Shown piece by piece: positions 1-8,416 of a stretch of DNA of 56,744 nt (the first letter of the stretch is position 1; every line of letters starts with the position of its first letter). Position numbers and translations under genes: made by a program. The stretch comes from Actinomadura fibrosa (GTDB lineage: Bacteria; Actinomycetota; Actinomycetes; Streptosporangiales; Streptosporangiaceae), in the NCBI RefSeq assembly GCF_900659615.1, contig NZ_CAACUY010000042.1, positions 1-56,744 of the forward strand, written 5' to 3'. The notes under the pieces are model-generated. The model searched no databases. It saw nothing but the letters and a program-made list of their open reading frames with translations, and was not told where the DNA came from.

Positions 1-18
1 CAGCCCTCTTCAGGAGCG

Positions 19-37
19 GACCGTGACCAACACGGTC
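19..37. terminator. Short hairpin at left edge
   Basis: Seven-base arms GACCGTG (19-25) and CACGGTC (31-37) close a five-base loop. It lies upstream of the first gene and could end transcription coming from outside the window. There is no T-run after it, so a terminator role is only inferred. Confidence 0.25.
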
Positions 38-88
38 TACGTCGCGAGGACACAACCAGCCCAGGCGTAACGCTGGCCAACCGATCTG

Positions 89-101
89 CGGCATGAGCGG
101 A
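89..101 (+). repeat. 13-mer intergenic repeat, copy 1
   Basis: Exact copy of CGGCATGAGCGGA, followed by TG. The same 13-mer recurs at 1296, 3149 and 14573, always on the plus strand and always between genes. Function unknown; see the finding on this repeat family. Confidence 0.7.
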
Positions 102-232
102 TGTCCGTTGTCGGGAACAGGGAAACATGCTCCGGACTGGCAGGAGACGCAACGTGTCCGATTGAGGCCTGGACGCCGCCGCCTCCAAGACGACGCGCCA
201 CGATGGTGCTCCGCTTTGCGAGGAGGATCAGC

Positions 233-1195
233 ATGGGCAGGGACGACAAGAAGATCGTCTTCTTCGCGGCTGGAGTGCTGTTGATGATGGCCGTCCTGCC
301 AGCTGGCCTGCTGCTCGGCCCGCTGCAACTGGGTGAGGGGGAGGCTACGCGGCTTGCGGCCGTGCTCACCTTCATCGGCGTTCTGGTGACGGCGTCGGTG
401 TCGCTGATCGGGCTGATGGTGAACCGCCAGACCGAGCATCGGCTGCAGACAGAGCAAGCCGAACAGAGCCGCCAGCTCCGGCTGGACGCGGCGATGCGTG
501 CGGGGCAGTTGATCGCCCCCAATGGCGGGGCCTCGTCCGATCCGGCCGCGCTGGCCTCCGGGCTCCTCGCGCTTACCAAGCTCGACAACGCCGGTCTCGC
601 CGTGACCCTGCTGGTCGACCTGTGGTCCGACGAGAACCCGCGTGTCGCCAAAGAAACCGCTGTGCTCATCATCGACGCGGCATTACGCTCGCCGTCGTCC
701 AATGCACAGCTCATCGCCGCCGAACTGCTGTGCCGTCACGCGACTCGCCTCAATCCCTGTCAGTCCCTGCACTGGCCGAGTGCGGTGGAGGGCTGCTGGA
801 TCCCCGATCTAAGCCCACGGGCCAAGCTGCTGCTGGTCGAGGCCTTGGTAAACATGACACTGGCCGGACCGCCCGACGAGAGCGCACTGCGTGCAGTCGC
901 CGTGCGTCTCTACGGCATCTGGCGCGAGGATTCCGACGACCGTGTGCGGGGCTGCATCGGCAAGCTCATCGATTCATTGATCGGCAGGCTCAACGACCTC
1001 GGCTACAAAGATTTTATGCAGGGCACCCAACGGGTTATGCTCAGCGAGTTGCAGGAGGCCGCCCGGAGTAGAAGCAATAACCCGGACGGCTACCTCGACC
1101 GATTGTCGACCAGATTCGCCGACGACCTCCGCGACTGGGCTCAGCGGTGTGAAGGACTACCTACAAAACCCGGATGCCTCGCCACAGCTCACTGA
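233..1195 (+). CDS. Two-TM membrane protein with helical cytoplasmic domain
   Basis: Encodes 320 residues. I chose the ATG at 233 because AGGAGG sits six bases upstream; an open frame continues back to 101 but is low-complexity and lacks a ribosome site. Two hydrophobic helices lie near residues 8-28 and 40-62, followed by a charged, Gln/Glu-rich linker that looks like a coiled coil and then an alpha-helical domain of about 230 residues. No catalytic motif or family was recognised. It stands alone on the plus strand between two copies of the 13-mer repeat, next to nuclease and STAND genes, so a role as a membrane sensor or effector in defence is possible but is inference from position only. 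Confidence 0.75.
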   Translation: MGRDDKKIVFFAAGVLLMMAVLPAGLLLGPLQLGEGEATRLAAVLTFIGVLVTASVSLIGLMVNRQTEHRLQTEQAEQSRQLRLDAAMRAGQLIAPNGGASSDPAALASGLLALTKLDNAGLAVTLLVDLWSDENPRVAKETAVLIIDAALRSPSSNAQLIAAELLCRHATRLNPCQSLHWPSAVEGCWIPDLSPRAKLLLVEALVNMTLAGPPDESALRAVAVRLYGIWREDSDDRVRGCIGKLIDSLIGRLNDLGYKDFMQGTQRVMLSELQEAARSRSNNPDGYLDRLSTRFADDLRDWAQRCEGLPTKPGCLATAH

Positions 1196-1295
1196 TGACC
1201 AGATCCGCCCGACACGATCGACCACGCGAAGCCAACGCGACCAGTCTGCGCCGTGCATCACGTTCCAAGATGGACCCCGCCACTCGCCCGATCGG

Positions 1296-1308
1296 CGGCA
1301 TGAGCGGA
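1296..1308 (+). repeat. 13-mer intergenic repeat, copy 2
   Basis: Exact CGGCATGAGCGGA followed by TG, in the 296-base gap between the membrane protein and the Mrr-like gene. Copy 3 shares extra similarity to its left: both have a CCACTC stretch about 15-20 bases upstream. Nothing else recognisable is in this gap. Confidence 0.7.
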
Positions 1309-1491
1309 TGTTGCCAGGTAGGGGCCCGAACCAAGACGCTGCAATCGTGGCTGACAATGAGCGCCCCTAGAGGATGCTCGATGAACTCCGGCAGATGCGC
1401 GACCCAGTTCGAACTCGAGGTACCTGCGGTACTCTCACGTGGTCTCCGTGCTCCGGTAAGTAATTGATGATCTAATCAAGGAGCGGCAGGT

Positions 1492-2943
1492 ATGTGGGAA
1501 TCGTTGTTGGGTGACTATCAGCGGCTAGCAGCGATCGTGTCCGCCCACCAGCGGGGCCGGCGCTTCGAAGAGTTGCTGGAGCGGTTGTTCCAGCAGGCAC
1601 ACTTCTGCGTAGACCGTGATCCCTCCGTGGCGGCTCCGCGGCAGACAGATCTGGTGGCCCGCTACGAAGACACCTGGTACCTCATCGAGGCCAAGTGGCA
1701 AAACGCTCCCGTTGACGTCGGTGTCGTGGATGCCGTGCGGAGCCGTATGGATCGGACGGCATCCAGAACCGTGATAGGTGTGATCATCAGTGTCAGCGGG
1801 TTTACCGAGTCAGTGGTGGAGGACCTGCGCCGCTACCGGAACCGCGCACCGATCCTGCTCTTCGGTGAGGAAGAGATAGCTCAGACCCTGAAGACGCCCA
1901 GAGATTTGTTGGCACTGCTGCGCTCCAAACACGAGCGGCTGGTCGCCCACGGTGAGGTGCAGTTGGCCGCCGACCGCAAGGCTCAGCCGCGGCCCCGCCC
2001 ATCCAGAGACCTGCCAGAGTCCACGACGCGACTGCTCGATACCGATCTTGCCCCAGTGGACTCGTTCACCAGCGACGGACAGTTCGGGGAGTTCGTCTTC
2101 GTTCCCCAGGTGCCGGACGTGGATTGGGAATACCCCGGCGGGCACGGCGTCAGTGTTGATTTGCCGCTGCGGGTCTTCAACCAGGAGCACGTTGTCGACC
2201 TCGTACACACTCTGTCCCGCCTCGGCTTGAGGGGCTCGGAACCACGATGGATCATCCAGCAGTCCACGGTGAACTGGCACGGCGTCGGCGCCCGAACCCT
2301 TTGTGACGCCCTGCGCGCATGGGAAGCACGTACTGCGGACCTGATTGATGCACACCATACGGAGCAGGTCGTCTATTTCGACACTTGCCCAGGCGGAGGC
2401 TTCTATACCATTACCGCAGATGTCGCGATGCACACGACCAGACGGGTGTATCGCTGTAACGTGTCGTTTCAGTTGCCGGGCGTACCCCTGGACACTGGAC
2501 CGCTCCGCCATCTGTTCGAGCGGTACCAGACCGGGGTCTTTCATTATTTTCGTCCGATGACCACCTCGGCGCTCACTCGGTTCTCCTGGCCACGGAGCGA
2601 AGCGCCGATCCTGGAGGTAGTCGGCTACGTCGTCGTCCACGACGACCTACCACCCAGCTTTTGGCCCGATGTCCAGGCAGATGAGACCCAGAAACCCGCA
2701 GGACCTGGCGAGGTCCCCACGGAATGGGTGACCGGAGTGGTGGCTAGGAACCCGTATCGGACAGAAACTGGCATCACGGTCCCGCCCGAGTGGCCGAACG
2801 AGATCCAAGCCAGTGACCTACTGATCTGCAGTCTGCGCAACCACCACCCGCTCGACCGTCCCAGCGGCGCCTATCGCCTGGAGTCCTGGCGATACGCTCG
2901 TACTTCAGATGCGCTGGTCTTCCAGCCGCTGGCCGACTGGTAA
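1492..2943 (+). CDS. Mrr-like restriction endonuclease-fold protein
   Basis: Encodes 483 residues from an ATG at 1492; GGAGCGG lies 8-14 bases upstream. Residues 20-135 fit a PD-(D/E)xK nuclease of the Mrr/RecB-like type: an RGRRFEELLERLF helix carrying a Glu, then Asp53 in QTDLVA, then Glu66-Ala-Lys68 in YLIEAKW, and a predicted GVIISVSGF strand. Proteins of this fold cut DNA, often foreign or modified DNA. The remaining 300 residues are mixed alpha/beta with no recognised domain and may be the target-sensing part. It is a single gene convergent with the STAND-nuclease gene, which supports a defence role. Substrate and trigger are unknown. Confidence 0.75.
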   Translation: MWESLLGDYQRLAAIVSAHQRGRRFEELLERLFQQAHFCVDRDPSVAAPRQTDLVARYEDTWYLIEAKWQNAPVDVGVVDAVRSRMDRTASRTVIGVIISVSGFTESVVEDLRRYRNRAPILLFGEEEIAQTLKTPRDLLALLRSKHERLVAHGEVQLAADRKAQPRPRPSRDLPESTTRLLDTDLAPVDSFTSDGQFGEFVFVPQVPDVDWEYPGGHGVSVDLPLRVFNQEHVVDLVHTLSRLGLRGSEPRWIIQQSTVNWHGVGARTLCDALRAWEARTADLIDAHHTEQVVYFDTCPGGGFYTITADVAMHTTRRVYRCNVSFQLPGVPLDTGPLRHLFERYQTGVFHYFRPMTTSALTRFSWPRSEAPILEVVGYVVVHDDLPPSFWPDVQADETQKPAGPGEVPTEWVTGVVARNPYRTETGITVPPEWPNEIQASDLLICSLRNHHPLDRPSGAYRLESWRYARTSDALVFQPLADW

Positions 2944-3401
2944 GGGCGGCCCAGCTTGTCTCGCATGGTGACGACCCGGGCCGTATACGATCAACGATCT
3001 CGTTGGCCTGGGCGACGTCCACCAGGGATTCGAGTTCAGAATCGATCCGCCACGGTCCCGTTCACCGTGCCGACTGTAAGGAACACCAAAACATCCGGTT
3101 ATTGGAACGAGCGGGCGCACAAGATTCGCCACTCACTCGCGCGGTTGGCGGCATGAGCGGACGTTCGCGAGACGCCACACATGCGGGTCGGAACCTCCCC
3201 CGGCCCGCGGTGGCGCATAGGGGATGCCCTAGCCTCCGATCGCGATCCGGTACGGCTCACCGAGGGACGACAGGGGATATGTGCAAATAGATATGATCAT
3301 CCCGGAGACAAACCATTTGCACGTGCGGGGGTCTGGCAAGACATCGTAGGCGAGCAAGTGGACAGGATGATGCAACCTGCCGTTCGCGCCGATCGCGGGG
3401 T
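2944..3401. other. Convergent intergenic region with AT-rich inverted repeat
   Basis: This gap lies between two converging genes. It holds repeat copy 3 and, at 3281-3288 and 3315-3322, the perfect inverted repeat GTGCAAAT / ATTTGCAC with a 26-base AT-richer spacer that includes TGATCA. The small open frames here have poor codon character. A terminator or a protein-binding site is possible; I see no gene. Confidence 0.5.
3149..3161 (+). repeat. 13-mer intergenic repeat, copy 3
   Basis: Exact CGGCATGAGCGGA followed by CG, downstream of the Mrr-like gene. It has the same orientation as copies 1, 2 and 4. Confidence 0.7.
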
Positions 3402-6400
3402 TCAGGAGGTGCTGGCTGCGAGGCGGTACCAGCCGGGTGCAGCGGTCTGCATGTTTTCCCCGGGGGTCCAGGACCGTACCTGGGAGCGGGCCAGCCTCCC
3501 AGGGTGGTTGTCTCCGCTACCGAGGTCTCTGTATACGTCCTTGCCGGTGTTCTCGACCCAGATCATCGACTTCTGCTCGGCGATGAGCCACCGTTCGAGC
3601 CACTCAGCGTCAACGAGGAGTTCGTTCTGTCCAAGTTTGCCCGCGTGCCGAACGGTCGCGACGAGCTGGCTCGTTTCGTCGGTCCAGCCGTTACGTCCAT
3701 TCCATCGGAGCTCGCCGGGAGCGAGTCCGAAGAACTCGGGGGCGGGCATGTATAGGGAGATGGTGTTCTGGTCTTCGGGGGCGTACTCGTACTCGCCGAG
3801 GAGGCGCCAGGCGGCGGGCTGGGTGGGGACGGTGAGTGGCTCGGTCCATTCACGGCGCATCATGTGGAGTTCTTCTCCGTGGTGATGGCCGTAGGGGAAT
3901 TCGCCGACGTATCCGTGGTGCAGTTCGGGGTTGTTGGCGATTGTCTGGTCGAGGAGATCGCGCTCTTCGAGTTCGCTGATGGCGGTAGCAAGGTCCTGGG
4001 TTGCGACCAGATGGGCGTAGAGATGGGACCAGATACCCCGGTTGCGCTTTGTGGTGTCGGAGCCGTTGTTCCAGTTGTAGGTGCCCGCCAGGACGATGTG
4101 GGGGTGGCCTTCGAAGACGGCTTCGTTGACTGCGATGTCGGGGAGGTCGGTGTCGTCGGCGACCCACTCGGCGTCGGTCTTCGCGACGGTGGACGCCCAA
4201 TTGTAGGCGGGCACCCATGAACGTGGGGTCGGGTTGGGGGAGAACTCGACGACGGTCGGGTCGACCTGCCGGGAGATGTCGGTGTGTGGGCCAGGGACGG
4301 CGGGCGCTGGCGGGTCCCATCTGTCGGGGGTTTTGGGGGCGTGGTCGGAGACGATGCCGATGAGGCGATTGAGTGCTATCCACTGGTACTTTTTGCCGAT
4401 GCGTTCAATCCATGCCGGCTTGGACCGGCCGAAGCCGAACTCGCCGAGGACGTAGCTGTCGAAGGATGCGTGGAGGTGGGGCTGGTACCCGAGGCGGATG
4501 ACTTCGGTGACGACCCACCGGGCGGCAGAGGCAAGGTCGATGCCGGGGCGGTCTCGGAGTTCGGGGCTGAGTTGGTAGATGAAGAAGTCGTCGCCGGTGG
4601 CCGAGTGGACCAGCTTCGGGTAGTTGCTGGTGTCGTACGAGGCGATGTCTTCGTCTGTGGGCCAGGTGAGGGGCCAGTCGCTGGTGTAGGGCGGCCGGAA
4701 CTGGTCGACGTTGACGCCAGCGGGGAGAGCTCCGCGGTCGTTGGCGGCTTCGAGGATGCTGCGAGCGGCATCACGCACGGCGGCGTTTGGGGTGACCTCC
4801 GACGGCACGGAGAAGACGTTCTTCCACACCACCTCGGCTGCGGCCTCCCAGTCGTCTTGGGTGCCGCTCACAAGGAGGGCCGCGTATGGGGCCTCGCAGG
4901 CTCGTTCGATGACCCACTCGTCGTCTACCACGGTGAAGCGGTCTAGCAGCCCGGCCGCCTGACTCGGGTGGCGGGTCAGGAGACGGGCGGCGGCGATGGT
5001 TACCGGTTCTCGGACGCGGCGGTCGCTGGCGCTGGTTGCCCACAGGAGCGCTGTGACCCACAGGCGGGTGGTTTGCTCACCGACGTGGTCCAGCGGCTTC
5101 TCCCTGGCCCACCGGATGAGCCGGTCGACTGCTCCGCTGGTGTCGTGGGTGATGTGGAACCAGCCGGGCAGAAACGAGTCGCGAGCCGCCATGTTCAGGC
5201 CGGTGAGGAATGCGTGGAGGCAGTCGGCGTTCAGGGGGTGGCTGGGCCGGGCGGCGAGACGGAACAGCATTGTCAGCGTGTCGGAGCATACGTCGTTTCG
5301 GCGGAGCGCGTCGATGACGATGTCTCGGGTGGCGTCGGTGATTGAGCTGTCGTTGCGCCATCCGATTCCGGCGACGACGGCAGCCGCGATGGCGTCGTCG
5401 TCACCGATCTCAGTGCGGAACTCGGTGAGCTCAAGCCCGAAACGTTCCGCGACGACGATGGAGGTTGCTTCGAGAAGGCCGAGGTCGATCGTACCGCCGA
5501 GGCCGATGACCCTGCCGAGGCGACCACCAAGCTGGGCCGTGATGCCGGCGGCGTCGGTGACGTCGGAGAGGGCGTCGGAGACGATGAGGTGGTGTCCGAT
5601 GCGTTCGAACGTGATGGCGATGACGTCTGCGCCGTAGGGGGTGCCATCCGGGACGATGTCTTCTTCGAGAAGCCCTTGGGCGATGAGCGCGTCGAGGAGT
5701 GATTTCTCGGCGCTCCGGTCGGACCAGATCGATGCCAGCTGGGCTTGGGCCTGGGTACGAGTCAGCAGCGGATCGCCGCCGCCGTCGGCGATGGCTGAGG
5801 CGAGGGCGTGCATTGCCTCGTGGACGACGCGGTCGGACGGTGAGGCATCAATCCGGTCACTGACGATGTCGTTCGCATTGTCAAGGACCATCTGAGTCAG
5901 CTCGCCGAGGCCCATGGTGGCCTGGTCTAGGGACAGCCGGGTATTGCTCTTGAGCGCTTCGCAGACCAGGCGCAGGTAAAGCGGGTTGTCGAACTCGCCG
6001 TGGATAGGCGGCGACGTCGGCGGTTCCAGGCCGTAGAACGCGGCGTACTCACTGACCGCCTCGAACTCGACCCCTTCGAACCCGGTGTGCTCGAACTTCG
6101 CCAGGGTGAGCCCGGGCGGGAGGACCTGGCCGACGTAGTGCGTGCGGGCGGTCAGAAGGAGCCGGACGTTGGAGTATCGGCCGACGGTGGTGATAAGCCG
6201 GTCGAGGTTGTCGCGCCACATGGACCGTGGGCGGGTGTCGTTGAGCGCATCGATGACGAGGAGGGCCGGGACGCCTGCGACGCGGGCGCTCTCGTCGAGG
6301 AGTGCGATGGCCTCCTCACTGGTGAGGTCGGCCGGCATCTTGAGCACGTCGCGCAGGTGGGTCAGCGGGTCGCGGTCGGTGAACCAGCGGCCGTGGATCA

Positions 6401-7571
6401 TGACGCTGGGGCGGCCCTGGCCGAGGCGCCGGACGACCGCGTCGATGGCGAGATAGGTCTTCCCGATACCGGCGGCACCCGTCATCAGTGCGACCTGGGC
6501 GGCGGCGAGCCGGCCGACCGGGCTGATGAGGAGGCCGGTGGCATCAGTGAGCTTTTTGCCGAGTTCGCGCAGAGCATCGACGGCTGCCGCGGGGAACGAC
6601 ACCTGGTACTCAGCCTGGAACTGCCGCCAACTCCGGGTGTCCCAGCCGTCGGGATACTTGGCGTCCATCGCTGCGCCTTCGGCAGCTTCTTGGCCGCTAA
6701 CTATTCTCGAGGCTTCATCGAGCGCTTGAGCGAGGTCGTCGAGTCCAGCGGTCGTGCGCGAGGTGTGCCATGCAGCTAAAGCCTCAGCGACCTTGCTGGC
6801 GGCGTCGAGGGCTGCGTTCAGGTCTGCGGCGAGCACTTCCTTCTCAGCGTTGCGCACGCGGCGAGCGGAGTCGTTGACCTCATCGATCTGGTCGGTGACG
6901 ACCGCCCACCACTCGTCGTCGGAGCAGAGCGCCGCAATAGACCTGGCTGCGGGTACCTCAACGTTCACCTCGGGCATGTACCGGGGCCGGGCGGCAGCGA
7001 TCGCCTCTTCCAACCGGTCTTCCCACCACTGGGCGGCGAGGACATCGGCGTCGAACCAGTACCGGCGCTGGATCCCGGTGGGGTCAAGGCGTTCGAGACG
7101 GGTAAGGATGTTCGTCGCCCACTCGAACTCAAATTCCACCGTCATACCGCGCATGGTGGCCATCGATTTCCAGCCCTCGAGCCACCCCCCTGCGTTGTTG
7201 ATCTTCTCCAGGAGCGACTTGCCGCGACCTCCGGTGCGGCCGGTCGGATCAGCAGGGATGGCAATCGTGTACTTGGTCAGGTTCGGATGCTGGTCCAGGG
7301 CGGCCTCGACGGACCCGTCGAGTTGGGCCTTGTTGACGTCAGTGTGGGTGGTCCAGTACTTGGCCTGCCAGCCGTGCTCGGTGCCGTCAGGCAGCATCCA
7401 GTAGCACTCGACGCCGCCATCGCCACCGGCTCCGTGTAATGAGACGAACCTGGCCTTAGTCGCGGGCGGCTCCTGTGCGACCTGTTGACAGATGAACTGC
7501 TCATACCCGTCGCGTTGCCCGCCCGGGCCCAGCGACCGAATTCGCGTGAACTCGATGTCAGGGATGTTCAC
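3402..7571 (-). CDS. Avs-like STAND NTPase with N-terminal nuclease domain
   Basis: Encodes 1389 residues, starting at a GTG (complement of 7569-7571) with GGAGG about 11 bases upstream; the open frame runs 82 codons further back without conserved character. Residues 1-150 look like a PD-(D/E)xK nuclease of the Mrr/Cap4 kind: Glu24 in YEQFICQQ, Asp51 and Glu55 in GGDGGVE, and Gln69-Ala-Lys71 in WQAKYW. A helical linker follows, then Walker A TGAAGIGKT (364-372) and Walker B LLVIDALND (437-445), which mark a STAND P-loop NTPase. The last 900 residues are helical repeats, the usual sensor part. Known Avs proteins bind conserved phage proteins through such repeats and activate a nuclease. That this is an antiviral nuclease is inferred from architecture. 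Confidence 0.85.
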   Translation of the reverse strand: MNIPDIEFTRIRSLGPGGQRDGYEQFICQQVAQEPPATKARFVSLHGAGGDGGVECYWMLPDGTEHGWQAKYWTTHTDVNKAQLDGSVEAALDQHPNLTKYTIAIPADPTGRTGGRGKSLLEKINNAGGWLEGWKSMATMRGMTVEFEFEWATNILTRLERLDPTGIQRRYWFDADVLAAQWWEDRLEEAIAAARPRYMPEVNVEVPAARSIAALCSDDEWWAVVTDQIDEVNDSARRVRNAEKEVLAADLNAALDAASKVAEALAAWHTSRTTAGLDDLAQALDEASRIVSGQEAAEGAAMDAKYPDGWDTRSWRQFQAEYQVSFPAAAVDALRELGKKLTDATGLLISPVGRLAAAQVALMTGAAGIGKTYLAIDAVVRRLGQGRPSVMIHGRWFTDRDPLTHLRDVLKMPADLTSEEAIALLDESARVAGVPALLVIDALNDTRPRSMWRDNLDRLITTVGRYSNVRLLLTARTHYVGQVLPPGLTLAKFEHTGFEGVEFEAVSEYAAFYGLEPPTSPPIHGEFDNPLYLRLVCEALKSNTRLSLDQATMGLGELTQMVLDNANDIVSDRIDASPSDRVVHEAMHALASAIADGGGDPLLTRTQAQAQLASIWSDRSAEKSLLDALIAQGLLEEDIVPDGTPYGADVIAITFERIGHHLIVSDALSDVTDAAGITAQLGGRLGRVIGLGGTIDLGLLEATSIVVAERFGLELTEFRTEIGDDDAIAAAVVAGIGWRNDSSITDATRDIVIDALRRNDVCSDTLTMLFRLAARPSHPLNADCLHAFLTGLNMAARDSFLPGWFHITHDTSGAVDRLIRWAREKPLDHVGEQTTRLWVTALLWATSASDRRVREPVTIAAARLLTRHPSQAAGLLDRFTVVDDEWVIERACEAPYAALLVSGTQDDWEAAAEVVWKNVFSVPSEVTPNAAVRDAARSILEAANDRGALPAGVNVDQFRPPYTSDWPLTWPTDEDIASYDTSNYPKLVHSATGDDFFIYQLSPELRDRPGIDLASAARWVVTEVIRLGYQPHLHASFDSYVLGEFGFGRSKPAWIERIGKKYQWIALNRLIGIVSDHAPKTPDRWDPPAPAVPGPHTDISRQVDPTVVEFSPNPTPRSWVPAYNWASTVAKTDAEWVADDTDLPDIAVNEAVFEGHPHIVLAGTYNWNNGSDTTKRNRGIWSHLYAHLVATQDLATAISELEERDLLDQTIANNPELHHGYVGEFPYGHHHGEELHMMRREWTEPLTVPTQPAAWRLLGEYEYAPEDQNTISLYMPAPEFFGLAPGELRWNGRNGWTDETSQLVATVRHAGKLGQNELLVDAEWLERWLIAEQKSMIWVENTGKDVYRDLGSGDNHPGRLARSQVRSWTPGENMQTAAPGWYRLAASTS

Positions 7572-8416
7572 TGGGGGAGGTCCTCCGAGCTGCTCCTGTT
7601 GCGGTCGTCGAGGCGTGGGGGAAACGCTACCGGTCCGCCACGAAACTCGCGGCCAGGCCGGCGTGACCCGGCCCCGATCGCGACCGATTCGCCAGGAGCA
7701 CTCCCGAGTTCCGATCCCGCAGACGCATAGCCAAGCCCGTGACCTCGGCCTCGCCATGTGCGTTAGGTTGTGCTCCCGCTCTCGCCGACACGAACCCCGA
7801 CCCGAGGAGCCCCGCAAGCGCCGGCCCAGGAGGAAGAGCGTACTGATGCCATACCAGCAGGGACCTAGAGGGCGAGAGACGGCTCAACCGCCGAGCGGGA
7901 AGAAGCCGCTGATCACCAACCGACCGGTCAGCGTACCGCAGCCCGCGACGATGGGTGTGTCTCCATCTGCGGGATACCGGCAGAGGTACGTCACGACCGG
8001 GGGCGCTTGCACCCGCCCGGTCAGCGACTGGCCGATCGATGATCGGCAACTCTATTGTCCTGGGCTCGTTAGGAAGGAGCTACTCATTCCGCGGCCCCAA
8101 TGATCGCCTTCTCCGGCCGTACGGTTACGCTCGCGTTCGCGCTCGCGTTCCGCTGGCCGAGAGCAAACGGGCCGAGCCGATAACGGCAAAGATCGAAAGA
8201 CGCGGGCGACCGAGGCCGCCCGGACGCCACGTTTGGGTGCCGGGGATGTCGTCGAGCGCCCGGCCTCCACGGTGGGGACGACGCCTTGCGCCATGGGCAG
8301 GGAGATCACTGTGAAACCGGCGTGACTTCCAGGACGTCGTCTGGCGGAACGGCCACATTGCGGCAATCGTGACCGTATATATGGTGCCAGCCCAGCTTCT
8401 CTCCACGTAGAGAAGC
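7572..8416. other. Long divergent intergenic region
   Basis: This 845-base gap separates the minus-strand STAND gene from the plus-strand two-gene unit and must hold both promoters. The frames in it are rich in Arg, Pro and Ser with no recognisable protein. Features seen: a 12-base tandem repeat (CGCTCGCGTTCG, starting at 8128 and 8140) and a GGAAGGAG stretch at 8072-8079 with no convincing gene after it. The minus-strand frame ending at 8306 is protein-like near the next gene and may be a gene remnant. Confidence 0.45.
8395..8416 (+). promoter_or_regulatory. Hairpin abutting the start codon of the 8417 gene
   Basis: Eight-base arms GCTTCTCT (8395-8402) and AGAGAAGC (8409-8416) with a six-base loop end directly at the ATG. 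The 3' arm includes the only purine-rich stretch that could serve as ribosome site, so folding would hide it. Translational control is inferred; the start codon is also uncertain. Confidence 0.4.

Noticed and set aside
37..714. Minus-strand open frame of 225 residues
   Set aside because: It lies opposite the 233-1195 gene; Ser/Arg-rich composition and no ribosome site mark it as a shadow frame.
3020..3060. tRNA-like TTCGA stretch as a possible attachment site
   Set aside because: The flanks do not fold into a cloverleaf and no CCA-type acceptor end is present.
8128..8151. Short tandem repeat as a possible iteron or CRISPR
   Set aside because: Only two 12-base units in GC-rich DNA; too few for an origin or an array.
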